Source: Manduca sexta (Eukaryota; Arthropoda; Insecta; Lepidoptera; Sphingidae). From it: 64,000 bases of DNA. The notes below the pieces were generated by a model. The model saw only the letters and a list, made by a program, of their open reading frames with translations. It was not told where the DNA came from and did not search any database. The translations under genes were made by a program, and so were the position numbers. The stretch is taken from the NCBI RefSeq assembly GCF_014839805.1, contig NC_051134.1, positions 9,145,170 to 9,209,169 on the forward strand. The letters are read 5' to 3'. This document shows, piece after piece, positions 23,294-38,200 of the stretch (position 1 is its first letter; every line of letters begins with the position of its first letter).

Positions 23294-26200
23294 CTGTCAG
23301 TAAAGTGACGAGCTGGAACACGGCCCGTCCACGCCCTGCAGCTGTTGCTCCGGGTTGGAAATTAACTGGAAATGGATTGGCGCTCATTTTGAAGTAACGA
23401 TAAATTTGGAGCTGGTAGTGAGTATACTTTACGGAGGAAATCAATCAACGATCCCAAATGATAACCATGTATAATATAAATTCATTTTCGTTATCTATCC
23501 GGAGATAGAAATTGAAATCGTGTATTGATTTAGCCGTTTATTTTGAATGTTTGATTTTTTTTATTAATTGATTTTTGTCATGTAGGTTGTTATCTAATTT
23601 TAATCGATTTCGATAGAACTTGTTATATCACTATCATATTGGTTTTAAAGTGAATCAAATGGACGAAATGTTACGAAACGTGAGAAGTATTAAAATCACT
23701 TAACTGTAGAATCCATCGCTTGCATCTCAATAAACAGATCAATAATGCAAGCAAAAACATTATTAAGAATACATTCATCGTGCCTTTTAATAATAAACAC
23801 ATATTTGATACACAGTTGACTTGGAAGTGACGACACAACCACAATTAGGAAATTGCTTTAATGGGTGCATTATACGAAGAAACTGCATAAACAAGAAAGA
23901 CAATGCACATTTGTAAAGGGATACATTCATTAAAATTGAGGTGAATAAACGAGCACTTTGGAACAAGACCTACTTGTATTGGACTTACTTGATTGGTAAT
24001 TTATGACGTCCGATTTACAGGAGTTTGTAAACATCTCATCTTGGTAATAGATAATGTTTATAGGTAAAAAAAAAATGGAAGTATATCCATTTTTGATTAA
24101 GAAAGTATACCATAAAGTGGCATACACTAGTTAATAAATCCAAGTGCCTTGCTAACATTAAAGTCCTGTAAACCGTACGTCACTCATGCTCCACAAAGAC
24201 AAGGAAAGGATCATACTTCTCTAATTTCACATACAGACGGGAGCAGTCCATCTGTGGAGTTGTTTGGCGAGCGCGGAGACGGCGTCGGCGCATGTTTCGG
24301 CATGTCCCGTCCCGCCGACATCTTGTCGTGCAGCTGCGCAAGCCTCATGCTCATCTGCCTTCGCTCCTTCTGCTCCCTCTCCCGCTCCCACCTCTTCGCG
24401 CTGTAACTCCTTATCGACGATGAACTGCTCTGCACCGAACTTAGACTTGGACGTCGCGAACCTGTGTGGAGGTCACCATATATTTCTACCGTTCTGGGAT
24501 ATTCTGACCTCCTGGGTTGATATATGACAATTGTTTTTGATAAAATTAAATCTGTTTGATATTCTGAGTGCTATGTTTATGGCGGTGATAAGCCTGCATT
24601 TTCACGAGGAAGATATGGGTTGTCTTGGCGGATCGTGATGTTGAATAATCTAAGTGTTCCCAGGATCGCAGAATTCTGACTTTATAATGTAACTTATTTA
24701 TTTATGTTGAGTGTGAGCAGCGAAATGTTACGCATAATTATTATTTCTTTAAAAATGATTACTCTTGGGTATCACATTAGTTTTATGACTTAAACATATT
24801 TCAAAGCTAGATTAATACTAATAAATACATGTATAAAGATACAGCAAGTCTACGTATAGTAATACATTTTAATAAAAATGCAAAATGCAATATCAATGTC
24901 ATAAAGATAGTTGAAACCGTTAAAAATAATCAAAGTTGAACTTATTGTGAAATTGAAATGAAATGTATGGTGATGAGAGAAATATAATAAAAATCAGACC
25001 TCATACAGTATCCGTTATTCCTATTTTTCGATTAAGAGGTGTTTAATTAATTATTTTTTGTTCTTAATATATTTTATATACATACTTTATGCAATACAAC
25101 TTAGCTGATATATAGTTTGAGCGTTATAGCGAAGCCAATTTTTTCTAGCATACATACATACCCGAATTGAACTGGGTATTACTGAGACATCATTTGCCGT
25201 AGCAGTTACTGAATCTATTATGTATGTTTTAATGTAGCTATCGATGTCTGCAGTCAATCCATTAATTTCTATTTATTTATCAACAATTCTTGAATTTCTT
25301 CTTTACAATGTATACAATCTATCCTTATTTATTCCTAAGGCCAGCTGATATTATCAATCGAACTTTAGGTTGCCTGCGTATGACCAAGCAAAGGCATAGT
25401 GCTTATCATATTGTCAAATACCTTAAATAATAAAATAGTGTACAGGTGAGTGACGCAGGCCAGCCCGCATGCACAGCCGCTTGTGACGGTACAGAAGCGT
25501 GGAAGCGCACAAGCTGTGAAACTGAAGCTTTGTCTCATCCCTTACGGCTTGTATGTTACAGCTCCGAGATCAAAACGTCGACCAAACGCGACAGTGATGT
25601 TACCAATGCACTTGCTTTTGAATGTAATTTGAAAATAATTTACGTTGAAAGTGTTACGCCCTATAGAAGTTAAATGCTTTCGTTTTTTAAAAGAAATTTT
25701 GATGTAAACGAAACATCGAAGATCACATTTGATAAAATCTGTTTGTGATATTTGATTAGAACTTAGAATAAAACTCATTCGTAACATCACAGAATATTTA
25801 GCGAAATTTTTGTAATGATGGGTTTCTGTTCCAGTTTTAGATGGCACTTGAGCAGCATTTGCCGGAAGTATTATTTCGTGTCTGTTAAGGTTTTAATGGA
25901 ATTTAGGCCACTTTTCTAAAATGGCATTAGGTTAGCAAGTTGGACTGTAGTCAGTACCTTAATTCCATCCCATCCTTACCGAATGCTGCAAGTAGGATAG
26001 TGGGGCGTCGGAAAAATTCGAATCCTTTGTAATAAGAGTTACCTACATAATTTTTTGTTGATATTAGTAAGAAGTTGAGTAGATGAATTTATTTTCACTT
26101 ACACTTATATTTGACAGTTTTGAAGAAATTGAATTAAACGAGACGACGTTGATTGTAAGAACAATACAATGAATTTGCAATGTAGGAGTGTAGTAAACTT

Positions 26201-29200
26201 AAATGGAAAAGAAACCAATCATCAGTTGAACCAATTGCATCATAAAAAAATTAAGAAAGGCGACATTTTGATCACAAAATATGTAATAGTGAGGATGTAA
26301 TGCGTGTTCTGATATATTCATACGTACGTATAGTTATATGTCGTCTTGTAACCTTCAGTTTCTTAGCACACACAAACAATGCAAACACAGAGAAGGAAAG
26401 ACAGTGGCCATCTTGCTCGGCCCGCTGGTGGCGGTCTTGCGACTGAACACCGATAAACTCCAAGCCCGAATGCCAATACGTCGTGAAGCCCAAATAAGCT
26501 GTACTTACAATGTACCGATACCATGACTCCCAAATATGCCGCTGAGAAGAATAGATCCATGCCAATTAGTAGTGTCCTGTGACAATTGTTTCTTAGAAGA
26601 AAACATTTCGACTTTGTTACATTGCTTTAGTTTAATGTTATTGAGGAACGTATTATAATAAATGATGTTTCAAAATTCGCAATCTTGCAAGAGTCGAGAA
26701 GTAATCAGGTGGTTTCCATAGATGAAAGAATGTGTACACCGACACATGTTATTAGTTTCACTGTTACGAGAAACTAAGCCTAGCCTGGGAGAACAAAATA
26801 ACAACTCAACAATAGAAACTAATAACGATGATAATCTTCGAGGAGGGAACTTGATCAGCAAGAAATTTTCGTAGAACTACACAATATGAAAGACAAAATA
26901 ATTGTTCGGTAAAGAAATTTGATAATTAGCTTAAGTTTGGTGATGAGCTCGTCCAGAGCGCGGCACATTTGGGATCAGCTCGCGGTGGAGCAGTCGCAGG
27001 CTGCGTCACGCGGCCGCGCACGCCTCGCTAACACCAACGCAACATCTAACGGACACGGCGGCGCGGCACTTCTCATGCGGGCGCTCGCACTCCTCACACC
27101 ACGCGCTTCATACCACCACGGACTGCAACATTTGGTTTCTGGAGACACTGCTATCGGGTTTGAATATGCCAGATTTTTATGATTATTAAAGTTCAGAGGC
27201 CTGTTACAGATTAGTCAAGATGGATATTAAGCAATAGAACTGAAGTTAGATGCATTTTTTAATGTTGGATATGAAAAAATACTGATATTGACTTAGAAAT
27301 TCGAAATATTTAAATGTTATTGAACTTGAATTTTGGAAAGTTTTAGTAGCATAAATGATAATGTTGTTCATGGGATATGAAGGGAAACAATTTTAAGGTT
27401 CTGACTAGCAGAGTCTAATGGTCTCAACATTGAATATTTCCTGAAGTATAGACGAAGCAAGTGAATCTAGTGGTCGTCTCCAGAAACCATTGTTAATTAA
27501 GAGTACTTTATTATCTGGTATGAAGGCAGTGCGTGAGGTTTGTGGGCGCGGGCCGACGCCGGCCGGACACCGAGACGTGCAGATGACGGGGCCCGCGCTG
27601 CATACATCATCCAGTTCACCTTTGGCGGCGCACCGGGACGGGTGCGAGCCGCCTGTGGTGCCGCCGTCGTGCCGCCTTACTGCCGAGATGAGCAAGATGG
27701 CCGCCGTGCGCGCCGCACCTGCGCGCGACGCCGACACCGCCACCCCCGCGCGCCGCGACGCACGCCGCGACCCCGCTCCGCCGCCCCCGCCCCCGCCGTC
27801 CTCCAGCGTGCCCGACGTGCAGCCGCTGCGCGACGACGCGCGGGACGACGCACGCGTCGCGCTCAGCGTGCCGCCTGCTCCCACACATACAATCCATCAA
27901 CACCACTCAACCGATGATACTGATCACTATATTTGTATTAATATGTTCGTGTTACCAGTGTCGTTGAGCGAGTAGAGACAGGGCGGGGTGAGGCGCGCGT
28001 CCGCCAGGTGCGTGGGATGGTAGCGCGCCTTAGTGTAGAGGTGCAGCACCATGCACAGCAGCCCGGCCAGCACGAAGATGCCCGACGCTACGCCCAGCAG
28101 CGTCGGCATGTCCGCCGTCAGCAGCACCATGTCTAAAAGAGAACTTGATGAGTTAGCAATACAAAAAATGATAGTAGATCCAATTTTCCGTTCCCAATTC
28201 ATATTTATTTTCTGTAGAAGCCGGCAGTACCTCCATAAGTCTTTGGCATTGTATTTGTTTCTGTACGTTAGGTATTACCTACTTAACGTCAACTAAACTG
28301 TTTACTCATTTATGGACATAAATATAAACAATTCTTGAGAAATCTAAAGTTCACCAGAAGACTTTTTGGCAATAATCTTAAAGCCAGATTGTCAAATCCA
28401 CTGGCATTAGAAGCCGTGTTGGGAGTTTACTGCTGATTCATTGGGTGTATATTGCAACGTATGCAACGTTGCGGTATACCTAGAAGCTGCTTTCATTCCA
28501 GCAACTATTTCTTCTGTCAAAATTCTGCTTATCCTTGTTCCGTAGTGCCGTTCCTAAGATCAGTTGTTCCGAGCGAACCCCCAGTCTGGCCCCCTTGCTT
28601 AAGTTAGTTCTGACCTGCTGAGAAGATGTCGTGGCTGATTCAGATGTGCTGGACGTGTTATATACAATGCAGTTATACAATTAAATGTAGTAAGTACCTT
28701 CAGTACAGAAGACCCGCTGCGTGGGCCGTGTATGCGAGGTGCTGTGATAGCCAGGCTCGCACTGGCAGTACGCGTTGTGGTTGACTTGTACGCAGGAGGA
28801 GTGCGCGTCGAACGCACGACAAGTCTGGCGGTAGAAACACTGCTCACCCAATTTCTTTGCTGAAAGCAGATTTAACGAATGAATGAAGGGACGTTTATCT
28901 AAATATTTTCTATGGAAGTACGTCAAAGTAATCCACTCCACCTGATGTAACCTGGTAAGTAGAGTGGGGTTTTTACAGAATTATGACTGGCAAGAGATGG
29001 TTGTACCTCGTCAGCCGATACAATTATGTCAGAGACTTAGTATGACTCACAGCCAAACAGACGTCAAGCCTTTATACGCGAAGGGGTAGGCAGGGTAGGC
29101 TTCCAGGTCACCCACTTTCGTCAAGTGTGTTCTGTTCCGTGATGTGATGGGGGCGAGTCATTCGTGATAGCGGACACAAATGCAGACTCCGGGCTGATAC

Positions 29201-32200
29201 GAACAGAAAACCCAATATCACTTTGCTCGACCCGAGATTCGAATACGGGACCTGAGAGCGGTATTTTACCAGGCATGCAACATATCTACGCGATCTTCAT
29301 ATTAATAAATATCATAATAATACGTACGTTTAGCGCAGCCCTTGGCGATGCCGAGCGCGACGGAGTGCTTTGGGTCACACTCGCAGGTGGAGGTGGTGGG
29401 GTCGCAGTACACGTGCAGCAGCTTGGGGTTGCACGTGAACTCGCATGGGGAGCCCAGATATCTGCCCCTCTCTGGAACATTAAAGGTTAAAATTAGGATC
29501 TTCATACTTTACGGCTTTATCAGGGTTTGGAACAAACCGGCATAAATGACGACTAGCGAGGGGTTATGAGATTTTTTTTCTTTGAATGAGATGAGCTTGC
29601 TGTTTGCCTGATGGTAAGCGATACGACCGCCCATAAACAGTAGAAACATCATCCAACACTTTGAATTATAAAGTATTGTTTGGTATTCCACTGCGCTCGT
29701 CATCCTGAGACATGAGCCGTTAAGTCTTATTATGTCCAGTAGTTACACTGTCTACAATGTTCTTCAAACCGGAACACAACGGTGACTACACACTGCTGCT
29801 TGGCGGCAGAAATAGACATGGCGATGGTACCTACCCAGGCGGACTCTCACATATGAGAGACCTACCACCTGTAGAGATGTAATGGAGTCACGTTGCCATG
29901 CTCATATAAAAAATATACATAATTAATCTGATATCACTTCTATCAGCCACGTTGGATCGAGTTTTAATTCACAGCATATAGCATGCTATCCTGCATCATG
30001 TCGAAAGGCAAAGTCAAAAATGTCCCATATACTAGAATACAATATCCTTTAACGTGAATAGAACTATGCATACTGCGGCAAAACGATTTGGTGACTTCCC
30101 CATCATCGAACTAAAAAAAGTACCTACATCAAACTAACAAAATATTCCTGAGTTCGATTTTATATTTATTTGAAGTAGTCATCGAAAATACTTGTAATAG
30201 AAATTCCTTTGTACAGAACTTTTTAAATACGTGGAAATGTGACTTAATTGGTTTCCATTAAACTGAACTGATTGACAGTATTGGAGTTTCGAGGTGAAGT
30301 GAATTTGGTTTAATTGTTTATTTTTAAGGGATTTAAAAGTTTTACTAATATTTTTTTCTGCTTGTAGTTGTTGGCAATCCACTATAGTACTTTTGTGCCG
30401 ACATTTTTGACTACATAAAACAAAACCATGGGATCAATTCCCAGCAGCATTTGTGGACAAATGCGACCTTGCGACTTTCAAAATAAGGGCATATTTCCAC
30501 CTAAAAGGCAACGTATCTCTATTCCCCTAGTATTGCAGATGTTCATGGGCAGCGGTGATCACTTACCATCGGGGGAACCATATACTCGTATAACATAAAA
30601 TAAGCCTTGTCCGTTAACATCTATTCCCTGAAAATATATAGCGCTTTGAGGTTTAAAGTAATTTATTATGAGTGAAAATCTACTGGAAATATTTATATTT
30701 TAACGTTTAAAATAAGAAATTTAAGTTGATTTGTAACAAAATCTCTGATATCCAAACATCAGAGACAAACTTACCTCATTAATAGTTTGTTTGGAAAACT
30801 CTAATTTGTTTTTTTCTATCAAAAATCTTCCATGAAGTATTAATTACAAACAAAATATTGTCAGCCTTAAAATAAAATTAATAATTTTATTGAAGGTCCC
30901 TTGAAAACCTTTTTGCTATCGAACGTTGTCAACATTTTATTATATACTTGGAACAATTATTTTTTTTGCTGCAATTGTTTTTACTAAGTATTTATTAAAC
31001 ATTTTTGTTATAGACAAGGTATTGCTCCTAGCTCATTTCATGAAAAGTCATTCCCGAAATAAATCTCCTGCTATGTACCTATTTACCAGAATAAAAAGAA
31101 GTTACTCCAAGACATTGTATATTAGTGCCAATTTCCACCCAAAACCGTTTCTGCGTCTACTCAAATATGATAATATCGTCACGAACTTATATTACTAAAA
31201 TAAAAATGGTATCAGCATAGCTTGACCCTAAAAATAACAACCCTGTTTCAAGGGCGCTACTTTTGCTTTTTCGTTTATCTGTAACGTTGTCAGTACAAGA
31301 CATTAGCCCCAATTTTTGCCATAGCACAGTGAGGTTTTTCATTTTCGTGGCCCGGCTCTAACAGTACACATTTAATACATGTAACTTAGTTTTTAGCTAA
31401 TAATGACTACACTCCCGCCACTTTGGCCCACATTCTATTGTACTAAACATTAACAAAGTTAGCTGTTGGGCCGGACGCGGTCTCCATTTAAAAACTGAAT
31501 ACACAGCGAGTTGTACAATAAAATGTTCTTTGTAGTCGGATGCGAGGGTGTCACGCCGCGGAAACCAGCGAAGCGATTGAGGACGCTACGAACTACATTA
31601 TCTATGGATATTCGCTTTTCTCTATCTTTGTTTTTATTTTAAATTTGTTTTTGTATCTGTTAGTGTAGAGTTGAAATTAGAATACCGAGCCTGCATACAA
31701 GCCACGTGTTCACTTTTAAATTTAAAATTATATAAAAAAATTGGTGAATTCCGGGGAATACATGAGTTCATAATCAAAACACAATTTTTCTAATGGTATA
31801 AATAAATAGGTTAATAAAAAGTTTATTGTTAAGTGTTAAATTCAGACTCTATCAAAAAATTACATCATAAAGAACTTTGTCTCAAAACACTTAGTATACC
31901 TACAATTTGGCTTCCAACGATTTCTGCAACTACAATAATGTATACCTTAACACAAAGCATTAGGACACAATGCCAAGTGGCATGTGGTAAGCGCCAGATG
32001 CCATAGGCGCAGATGTTGCAGTGGTTAGGGCCAGTGACAGCTGAACATAACGTTCGACCTCGACGTAAAAGCTTCTCCATTTTACATTGAGATTTTTTGT
32101 TGCATTGTTAATACTGTTTACAAAAGTTCCTTAGAATTTATAGCCGTTACATTTATAGATGTATTGCGGCTATGAATAACGGTCCTGGTGAGGGTTCTCA

Positions 32201-35200
32201 GGTACTAAAAAAATACGTATATGTGCATATTTCGTGGTATTCCAAGTTACAGTACAGCCTAATTTGGGTGCGCCTACAAATATGTTATTTTTGTTTTTAA
32301 TAATTTGCTTTTAATTAACCATTGAAATTATAAACAAAACTTGGTTATTTACAATAAAAAAATGAAAGTAACTACCAAAATCGCTATCTATAGAGTGTAT
32401 GCATACAAATTGGCTAATAGTTATTGTTTAAATTGAATTTTATTTTAGTCTCAAACGGTCTATTGATGTGTCCGACGTAATCATTTTTATATTCATGGCA
32501 TTAAATTATTCAGTCATTATGCTTTTATCTCCGAAGGGATAGGCAGAGGTACAACCAAGGCAAACACATTTCGTCATGTGTGTTCTGTCTCATTATGTCA
32601 TAACGGGCGAGCATATCGAGATTAAATCATAAATAGTGTAATATTTCGCTACAATAAATAATAGGTAATTATTTTTTTGTCTCCGCAACGTAACGTGTGG
32701 CGCCATATACACTTTAAGATTGAAAGTGAGGATTTAATAATTATAATTAATGAATAGAACCAAAAAGGGCTCACTTGCATTGTTATAAAATAGACTGTGA
32801 TATAACTCGAATAGCATCTAGATTTGCGATACAAAATAATGATGACAAATATATCGTTTTGTAATCAATGATTCCAAGTTTCATTGTCATTTTATCATTC
32901 ATCAATGTAAAAACGTTGTATGCATGACCTTTCAGCAGCAATTAGTAAATATTGGGTACACTGAGCCATTACGCACTAACGGACACACGTGACAATTTTA
33001 TAAAGTGTAATAGGCCCCTGTTGGAAAGTTTATAGCAACAATATTGTTATTATATATGCTATTATTTTTGTAAAGGTGTTAGGGTATCTTGATATTTTTT
33101 GAATCATATAACTATTCTCAACTAAATAAAATATCTTTAAGCTATTATGAAACTTAACATCTAATGTCTAAAGCCAGATCACGCAGTGTCTTATTATTAA
33201 AAAAGTTGCATGTATGTAGCTAACCATTAGGCGAGCGCCATCTGTCGTTATTTAGGTGTAAAATAAAATACATTTTTTATTACTATTTTGAATATAGATA
33301 ATAATCTGCCATTGACAGGTGGGGACAAGTCTGTCAACTCGCCTGTCAAATCCTCGCTCATGCTATCCATGTGCGAAGGTTACGTGGATCCAATTAGCCT
33401 TTGTGGGTGAAAATTAAAAGGTGAAATGTAGACAACAGCGCTGCGGTACTAATTGTTACTTTTATGTGGTTTCACCTTCGAATATAATGAAGATGGTAAT
33501 GAGAATTGTTACATTGTTTTGTTTTATCTTAACAAGCTTACGCCCTTTCTTTAGAAGGTCAAGTAGAACCACTGCAGATATAAGTTCGACAAAGTGTGCT
33601 TTGATTGCATTTCTCTTTACCCTTTTATGGTGAAAGCCATGAATTTATAAGGAAATATAATCGAGGTTGCGACCAATATTGATTATATCCAAAAGTTTTT
33701 TAATAAACTTGTTTTATTTTATCGTTTGCATAGGATCTTATTGTTTTTCTTACTTCAGAAATCGATGTTATCTGTACAAGGGTAGCAGTACGGCGATAAT
33801 ATCAGGCACAAACTGAATGGATATCCCGGGGTTTTGAAATAAGGCATGCTGTAAATCAATTACTTATTTGATTTGTTACTTAAAAACTACAAGTTAAGTC
33901 CTAATACAGTAATTAAAAGGACATTGTGTTTCTAATATGTGTTTAAGATCGCACACATTTCTTGTATTTACTAAGATTATCATAAAAATTACTATTTAAT
34001 ATGAATCGACATTGTCTCTGCTTTACGTAAAGTTTACAGAGATTCTAAATTGTTGACAAGTGCTAGTTGGATTCGCGCACTGAGGGTTCTATACAAAATA
34101 CCATTATTGTATTATTTAATAACATATTTACGGTTTTCCCATTTTTCCTTACACGTCAGTAAGACACTGCTTCATGCCAAATTTCATGATTATACGTCAA
34201 CGGAAAGTACTTATAGATTTTGATTTCCTTGTCAAATTGTCATTTTTTTTCGAAAATATGCAACATAAATGGTCATATCTTTTGACCGCGTTGGTATCTA
34301 AGTTTGATTTTTTCACAGATGTTCAACTTGATAAATCTACCTATATCTCTATCTCTACGCGTTATTAAAAAAAGGGGTTTTGACAGACAGACAGGACAAT
34401 AAGTTTTCTTATAGATTTCCTTTTGAGGTACGAAGCCCTAAAAAACTATGTAGTAATTGCTATTCTGCGGCATGAAGCGGGTTTCTTTACTGAGAGGGTT
34501 AAAGCCTTACTCCACCACGCTGGACTTGTCCCGTTAGCAAATTTAACGAGCTTAAAAATTCGTATATAAAGTCCTGATTAGCAAAGTCTACGAGTTTGGA
34601 AATGCGTATATACAATAGTTGGGTATGCACTCTCACGATGTTTAATACTTCAAACCGTGTATTTCTGTTGTATTTCTGAAAATGAACGACAGCTCCCTCT
34701 ATCATAAACGCTCTCTTCTATATCTACGTATTCATTAAGCCTTCTTCAGTAAAACATGCGCCCTTTGCCCAGACACCTCATCAACAGAGAGGCTAAAACG
34801 CACTGTATTACAAAGCACTACAGCTCACATTACGGAATGAACGCCCCGCAGGTAATTTTCGTGGAAGACAAGAAATTCCTTATATTACAAAGTATTGTTC
34901 GTAGGTCTGTTTGCGAAATTCAAGATGCTCTTAAGAACGCTTTTCGTATGGCATGAGATCTTTGCTTTATTTTATGGTACTGCTGATTCAGGTTATTTTA
35001 GTTTTCACGTTGTGGTTATTGTTGGGTTGTGAACCGTGAGTTTTGTGCTTGATTCCTGGGTCGGGCAATTATTAATAGTAGTGAGCTTTTCGATTAGAAA
35101 TCATACTAGTGGTAAGTAATGTATGTAGAGTTAAGGTATAAATGTGCAGTCTGAAAATTTGTTCCTGTGTAAATGACAAAGCTATGACGAGTTAATCCTG

Positions 35201-38200
35201 CTTAAATTATGGAAATAACACGTAGTAAGTAAATACTATGAAGATCTGTCGTAATACTAAATGTGCGTCATTTAAAAGGAATGACAATTATACAGTAAAA
35301 ACTATTAAGTTGTTAGAACACTTAGTAACTTTTGAATAAGATTACCTTTTTAACGGATACAATTTATGACATCGTACTTTTATGTCTGCTGCTACTGCTT
35401 TTATGTATGATGCGATCATTTTATTTTTGAGTTTAAAAAACTAGTGGTGTACATTGTTCCTAAAATGTTTACAGGAGAAGGAATCTTTTATTATATACGG
35501 ATATATGGGCGTAAGTATATAATACCAAGAGAGAGGTAATCAAAAGCCCAGGTGAAAAATCGGCCTTTCGGCCCAGTGTTTACATCATGATCAAACTTTT
35601 TGGTTGGTTATGTTAGTTATATGGGATAGTGGATCTAAAATAAAAGAACATCACAGATCCCTTAGTCTCAGGGGACCTGGTGTATAGCACTAGCTAGCCA
35701 TGCGGTAGCTACAACCTAGACTGGTTAGGGTATAAAAGAATACTCCCAGTTTTAAAAACAGACGTCCTCGAGGTTGATAGCGGGATGCTAAAGTTGGTTA
35801 GCACGATACCAAGGCAGGATTAAAGTTCTACACGCTTACTACCATACCACTATGGGAAAGAAATAAATTACAAACATTCTAGTTGCTCCTCTGCCCACCC
35901 TTTCAGGAACAACGGCGTGAGCATGACGAAAAACAAAGACATCACCGAATCCTATAAAGATGATCCGAACAATAAACATTTAGCATCCTCTTACAGAAAA
36001 AGGAAAATTTGTTCGCATTCCAGTCCCTTTACCGCTTAGCGTATAAATTCGATTTCCCGTCTGCAGTCACGTATAAAATTGTGTGTTCCTTTATAAATCT
36101 ATTTGGTTTTGTTCTTCGTAAATCGTATTTGCTTAGAAATACGCTGCAGGTTGTGTTGTCTAAATTTAAGGGGTAGATTCAGTAGTGTAAGGTGAAAATT
36201 TTCAAAAGGTTACCCGAGGCAAAATGCCGTAGTTAACATATCGCGGGCAATTTAAGAGCAAACAAAAACTAAGACAAATGTAACTAAACCCAAATGGGCA
36301 TCCGGTAGGAATCGTGTTGTATAGACGCTTCGCCACTAATATCTGTGTCTTATATTCTTCAGGCTGATGAGAAGTGGTGGCTTTTATGTTACGTTTTGTA
36401 TATGGGAAACGGCAGTTTTATTCTTTGCGTGTCATACTTAATTACCATGCACTGAATATATGCGTCCTTTTTTCCTAATTTGTCCTCTTCGAAAGTAGAA
36501 ACCGCACTCAAATCTTCTGAGGGTGCAAAATTATAGATTGTGTAGATTTTTTAGTATCAAAGGATAATACGTCGCTCATCTTTCGTAAATAAATTAGAAG
36601 GAAGCACAGTTGCTATTCTGTTTAAATAACGGTAACACCTCGTTCAGATATATTTACTTGATAAATCTTGCTAGTTAGGTATGTTTACTCAAAATCTCCC
36701 ACATATCCACAGTTCCAGACCGCTGTGGCAAGGTATTTTGCGTATTCAATCTTTTGTATGTTTTTTTAGAACAGGTAGTCAAACAAGCAGGTGGGCGTTA
36801 TCCACCGCTCATGAACACCCACACATAGAAGGAATTGAAATACTGGTGAGGTGGAGAGAATTTATTGATAGCCAGCAATCAAGAACCACAATTTCTATTT
36901 TTAGAAATGTTCCTTTCAGTTAACCACCGAAAATCATACAAACTTTTGTTTTACCTATTACAGTAATAGCCCAAATTGCAGTTAATACCTCTCGTTACTG
37001 GCATGGCAGAAATGGCCGGTATAATAGCGTCGGCATATTTGGCTGGTGGCCAAGTGCCAGGCGCCTGCCAAATACGCGCCAAACCCAGCCCTGCCGCCTG
37101 GCATTCATTATTTATTTTTGAGCCTAAGTGATTCACTTTCGCTTGTAAAAATTCTGGAAAACACTGCAGTTTCGGTGCATTTTTTCATGGCCGCAACATT
37201 TAGCTCTTTTAGAAATTCTTACTGCGAAATTTGTTATAGAATTATTATATAATACTAGTTTTTACTACTGCTTGTATAGAAATGGCTTTGCTTGTGCTCT
37301 ATATCTTCAAGTCGGACACAACAGTGCTTACACTGCTTGACGAGGAAACAGACAGCGATTCCTAAACAGACTCGACATACCAACATTAACTTGTTTAAAC
37401 GAAACCCCAGAACATTCGGTTACATTTCATAAAATGTACGTTTATTATTCACGTGGGCGGTATTCTGTCATATGCAGTAATCGCCGGAGCCAGGGCCGGA
37501 GTGAGCAAATGGGTCAAGGCGGCGAGCGCCCTGAGCGACGATTTCCGTTCTGTGAACACCTTAGTCGATATTAGAATGGCGATTCATAGCTAAATGTGGT
37601 TTAGCTTCGCTTATGTTTATACTGTATGTAGTCTCTAGGTCAGCGTGATAAACTAACACCTAAGACCTTTTAGTAGTAAAGGAGGTCCGTGCCCAGCAGT
37701 GGGACAGTATATACTATAGGTCTGATATTAATTATATACTGGTAAATCAATTTAGTCCATTTTAAGAGAATTTGTTTCACAAGCTTTCTATTTATGTAGG
37801 TCGCTGAAGATAAATAATTGTATAAAGTTATCCTCGAGGTACTGCTCGTAAAAGTCTGTTGCCGGATATAAAATGCAGCCTAAAGCCTTAGCAGATAATG
37901 TAGGATTGTATTAGAGAACGAATTTGTAGAATCTGATCAGTAAGTCCCGGAAATTACCTCCTTCAGTGAAATTAAGAAACTTTTCTCGTTTTTTATTTTA
38001 GTAGGTCTAGGTCTTTTAAATGACCTTATTGGTTTAGTGGTAGTTTACTTAAGGTCTGTAACCGTTGTGTTAGTACAATTACTTGGTCAGATACAATATT
38101 TTTTAGAATTTGGATCCAAAAAATATATGAAATAATTTGGATTTGAATTTGCTGTTACTATAATAATAAAGGTAAATGTCACGCATCACATAATGGGACA

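Noticed and set aside
24211..24234. TGA at 24211-24213 as the main stop of the membrane protein
   Set aside because: A good donor (TCT|GTATGT) lies nine codons earlier and joins in frame to a GC-rich last exon; kept only as a possible alternative end.
27490..27975. Plus-strand frame of 161 codons over exons 4-5 of the membrane-protein gene
   Set aside because: GC-rich low-complexity antisense of the minus-strand exon; splice sites and protein features support the minus strand.
29509..29703. Open frame repeated almost identically at 56482-56697
   Set aside because: Both lie in dispersed repeat family K; the shared peptide reflects the repeat, not a gene.
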